Shown here: positions 5,756 through 6,252 of the stretch, in pieces
Layout: each line of letters begins with the position of its first letter
Numbering within the stretch: the stretch's first letter is position 1
Assembly: GCA_900767505.1 (NCBI GenBank)
Contig: CAAFZG010000063.1
Coordinates: 1 to 6,252, forward strand
Direction of reading: 5' to 3'
DNA: 6,252 bases
From: Methanomassiliicoccales archaeon
Lineage (GTDB): Archaea > Thermoplasmatota > Thermoplasmata > Methanomassiliicoccales > Methanomethylophilaceae
Notes under the pieces: model-generated
Database searches by the model: none
Told to the model about the DNA's origin: nothing
Seen by the model: the letters and a program-made list of their open reading frames with translations, nothing else
Translations under genes and position numbers: made by a program

Positions 5756-6041
5756 GAAGGACGCAAGGAAGGAACTCATGAGAAGGGCCAACGACATCAG
5801 TCCGACCGTTCACGTCGGAAAGGACGGCCTGGACCAGGGAGTCTTCGACGAAATCGTCAACCAGCTGAAGAAGAACCGCCTGATCAAGGTTAAAGTGCTC
5901 TCCAACTCCGACGACGACGCCAAGAGTGCGGCCGTCAACATAGAGGAGTCGACCGGTGCGGTGGCAGTGGATGTCCGCGGAAGTGTAATCGTACTGACCG
6001 ACAAGCGCACGTGGTCGTCCCTCAGTCAGAAGAAATTCTGA
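5748..6041 (+). CDS. yhbY: YhbY-type CRM-domain RNA-binding protein
   Basis: A 97-residue stand-alone CRM (CRS1-YhbY) domain. Family members bind RNA; the bacterial one associates with pre-50S particles and plant versions serve intron splicing. The sequence shows the conserved loop HVGKDG (22-27, the GxxG motif), the helix ending LKKNRLIKVKV (about 40-50) and the late strand VRGSVIVLTDK (76-86). It overlaps the end of rnp4 and has AAGGAG (5735-5740) seven bases before its ATG. Lying between an RNase P subunit and a tRNA synthetase, it probably acts in RNA processing or ribosome assembly; its archaeal target is not known to me. Confidence 0.92.
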   Translation: MTEKDARKELMRRANDISPTVHVGKDGLDQGVFDEIVNQLKKNRLIKVKVLSNSDDDAKSAAVNIEESTGAVAVDVRGSVIVLTDKRTWSSLSQKKF

Positions 6042-6051
6042 GGTGCTTTCG

Positions 6052-6252
6052 ATGCTTGATGTCAACGTTATCAGAAACGATCCTGATATGATCAGGACGA
6101 TGCTCAAGAACAGGAACAAGGACGATGCCATTCTGGACAGGTTCCTCGAGGCGGATTCCGAGTGGAGAACCCTGACCGATGAGAACAACCGCCTCAGGCA
6201 GACCAGGAACGAGGTGTCCCTCAAGATCTCCAAGATGCCCAAGGGCGAGGAG
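6052..6252 (+). CDS. serS: Seryl-tRNA synthetase, N-terminal part (runs off window)
   Basis: The first 67 codons of a class II synthetase that charges tRNA-Ser. The start MLDVNVIRNDPDMIRTMLKN matches the opening of the common SerRS type. The following helix with SEWRTLTDENNRLRQTRNEV is the first arm of the N-terminal antiparallel coiled coil that grips the long variable arm of tRNA-Ser. It is therefore the common form and not the aberrant SerRS found in some methanogens. It starts 10 bp after yhbY; GAGGTG, which overlaps the yhbY stop, lies six bases before the ATG. The catalytic core lies outside the window. Confidence 0.93.
   Translation, partial: MLDVNVIRNDPDMIRTMLKNRNKDDAILDRFLEADSEWRTLTDENNRLRQTRNEVSLKISKMPKGEE

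Overview
The window looks like a chromosomal segment of a methanogenic euryarchaeon, most likely class Thermoplasmata, order Methanomassiliicoccales (inference). An archaeal ribosomal protein (L10e), an archaeal-type Dph2 and an RNase P Rpp21 subunit make it archaeal. An MtxX-like protein (methanogenesis marker 4) points to a methanogen. Moderately high GC, strong G/C use at third codon positions and the absence of TAG stops (9 TGA and 1 TAA at ten gene ends) fit Methanomassiliicoccales, which decode UAG as pyrrolysine. I could not run a database search, so genus is left open.

Layout. (a) 1-65 is the C-terminal tail of a plus-strand gene, followed by a hairpin and T-run that probably end its transcription. 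(b) 110-4207 is a tightly packed minus-strand operon, read right to left: rpl10e, dph2, mtxX, queD, queC, queE. Most junctions touch or overlap; only dph2-mtxX has a gap (34 bp). (c) 4208-4367 is a divergent intergenic region with a TATA-like box for the minus operon, a possible 11-codon leader ORF and an 8-bp palindrome. (d) 4368-5375 is a plus-strand gene for a 335-aa protein I cannot name. (e) 5432-6252 is a plus-strand cluster with its own good TATA box: rnp4 (RNase P component 4), yhbY (CRM-domain RNA-binding protein) and the start of serS (seryl-tRNA synthetase), which runs off the window.

Functional logic. Nearly everything recognisable serves translation: a ribosomal protein near the peptidyl transferase centre, the first step of EF-2 diphthamide synthesis, three consecutive steps (QueD, QueE, QueC) to preQ0, the precursor of archaeosine in tRNA, then tRNA maturation and charging. 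The exceptions are MtxX, a methanogen-specific phosphotransacetylase-like protein of unknown role lying inside the translation-modification operon, and the unrecognised 335-aa protein between the two gene clusters. I found no mobile elements, CRISPR arrays, tRNA/rRNA genes or clear new defence system. The best candidates for something undescribed are MtxX in this context and the 335-aa protein.
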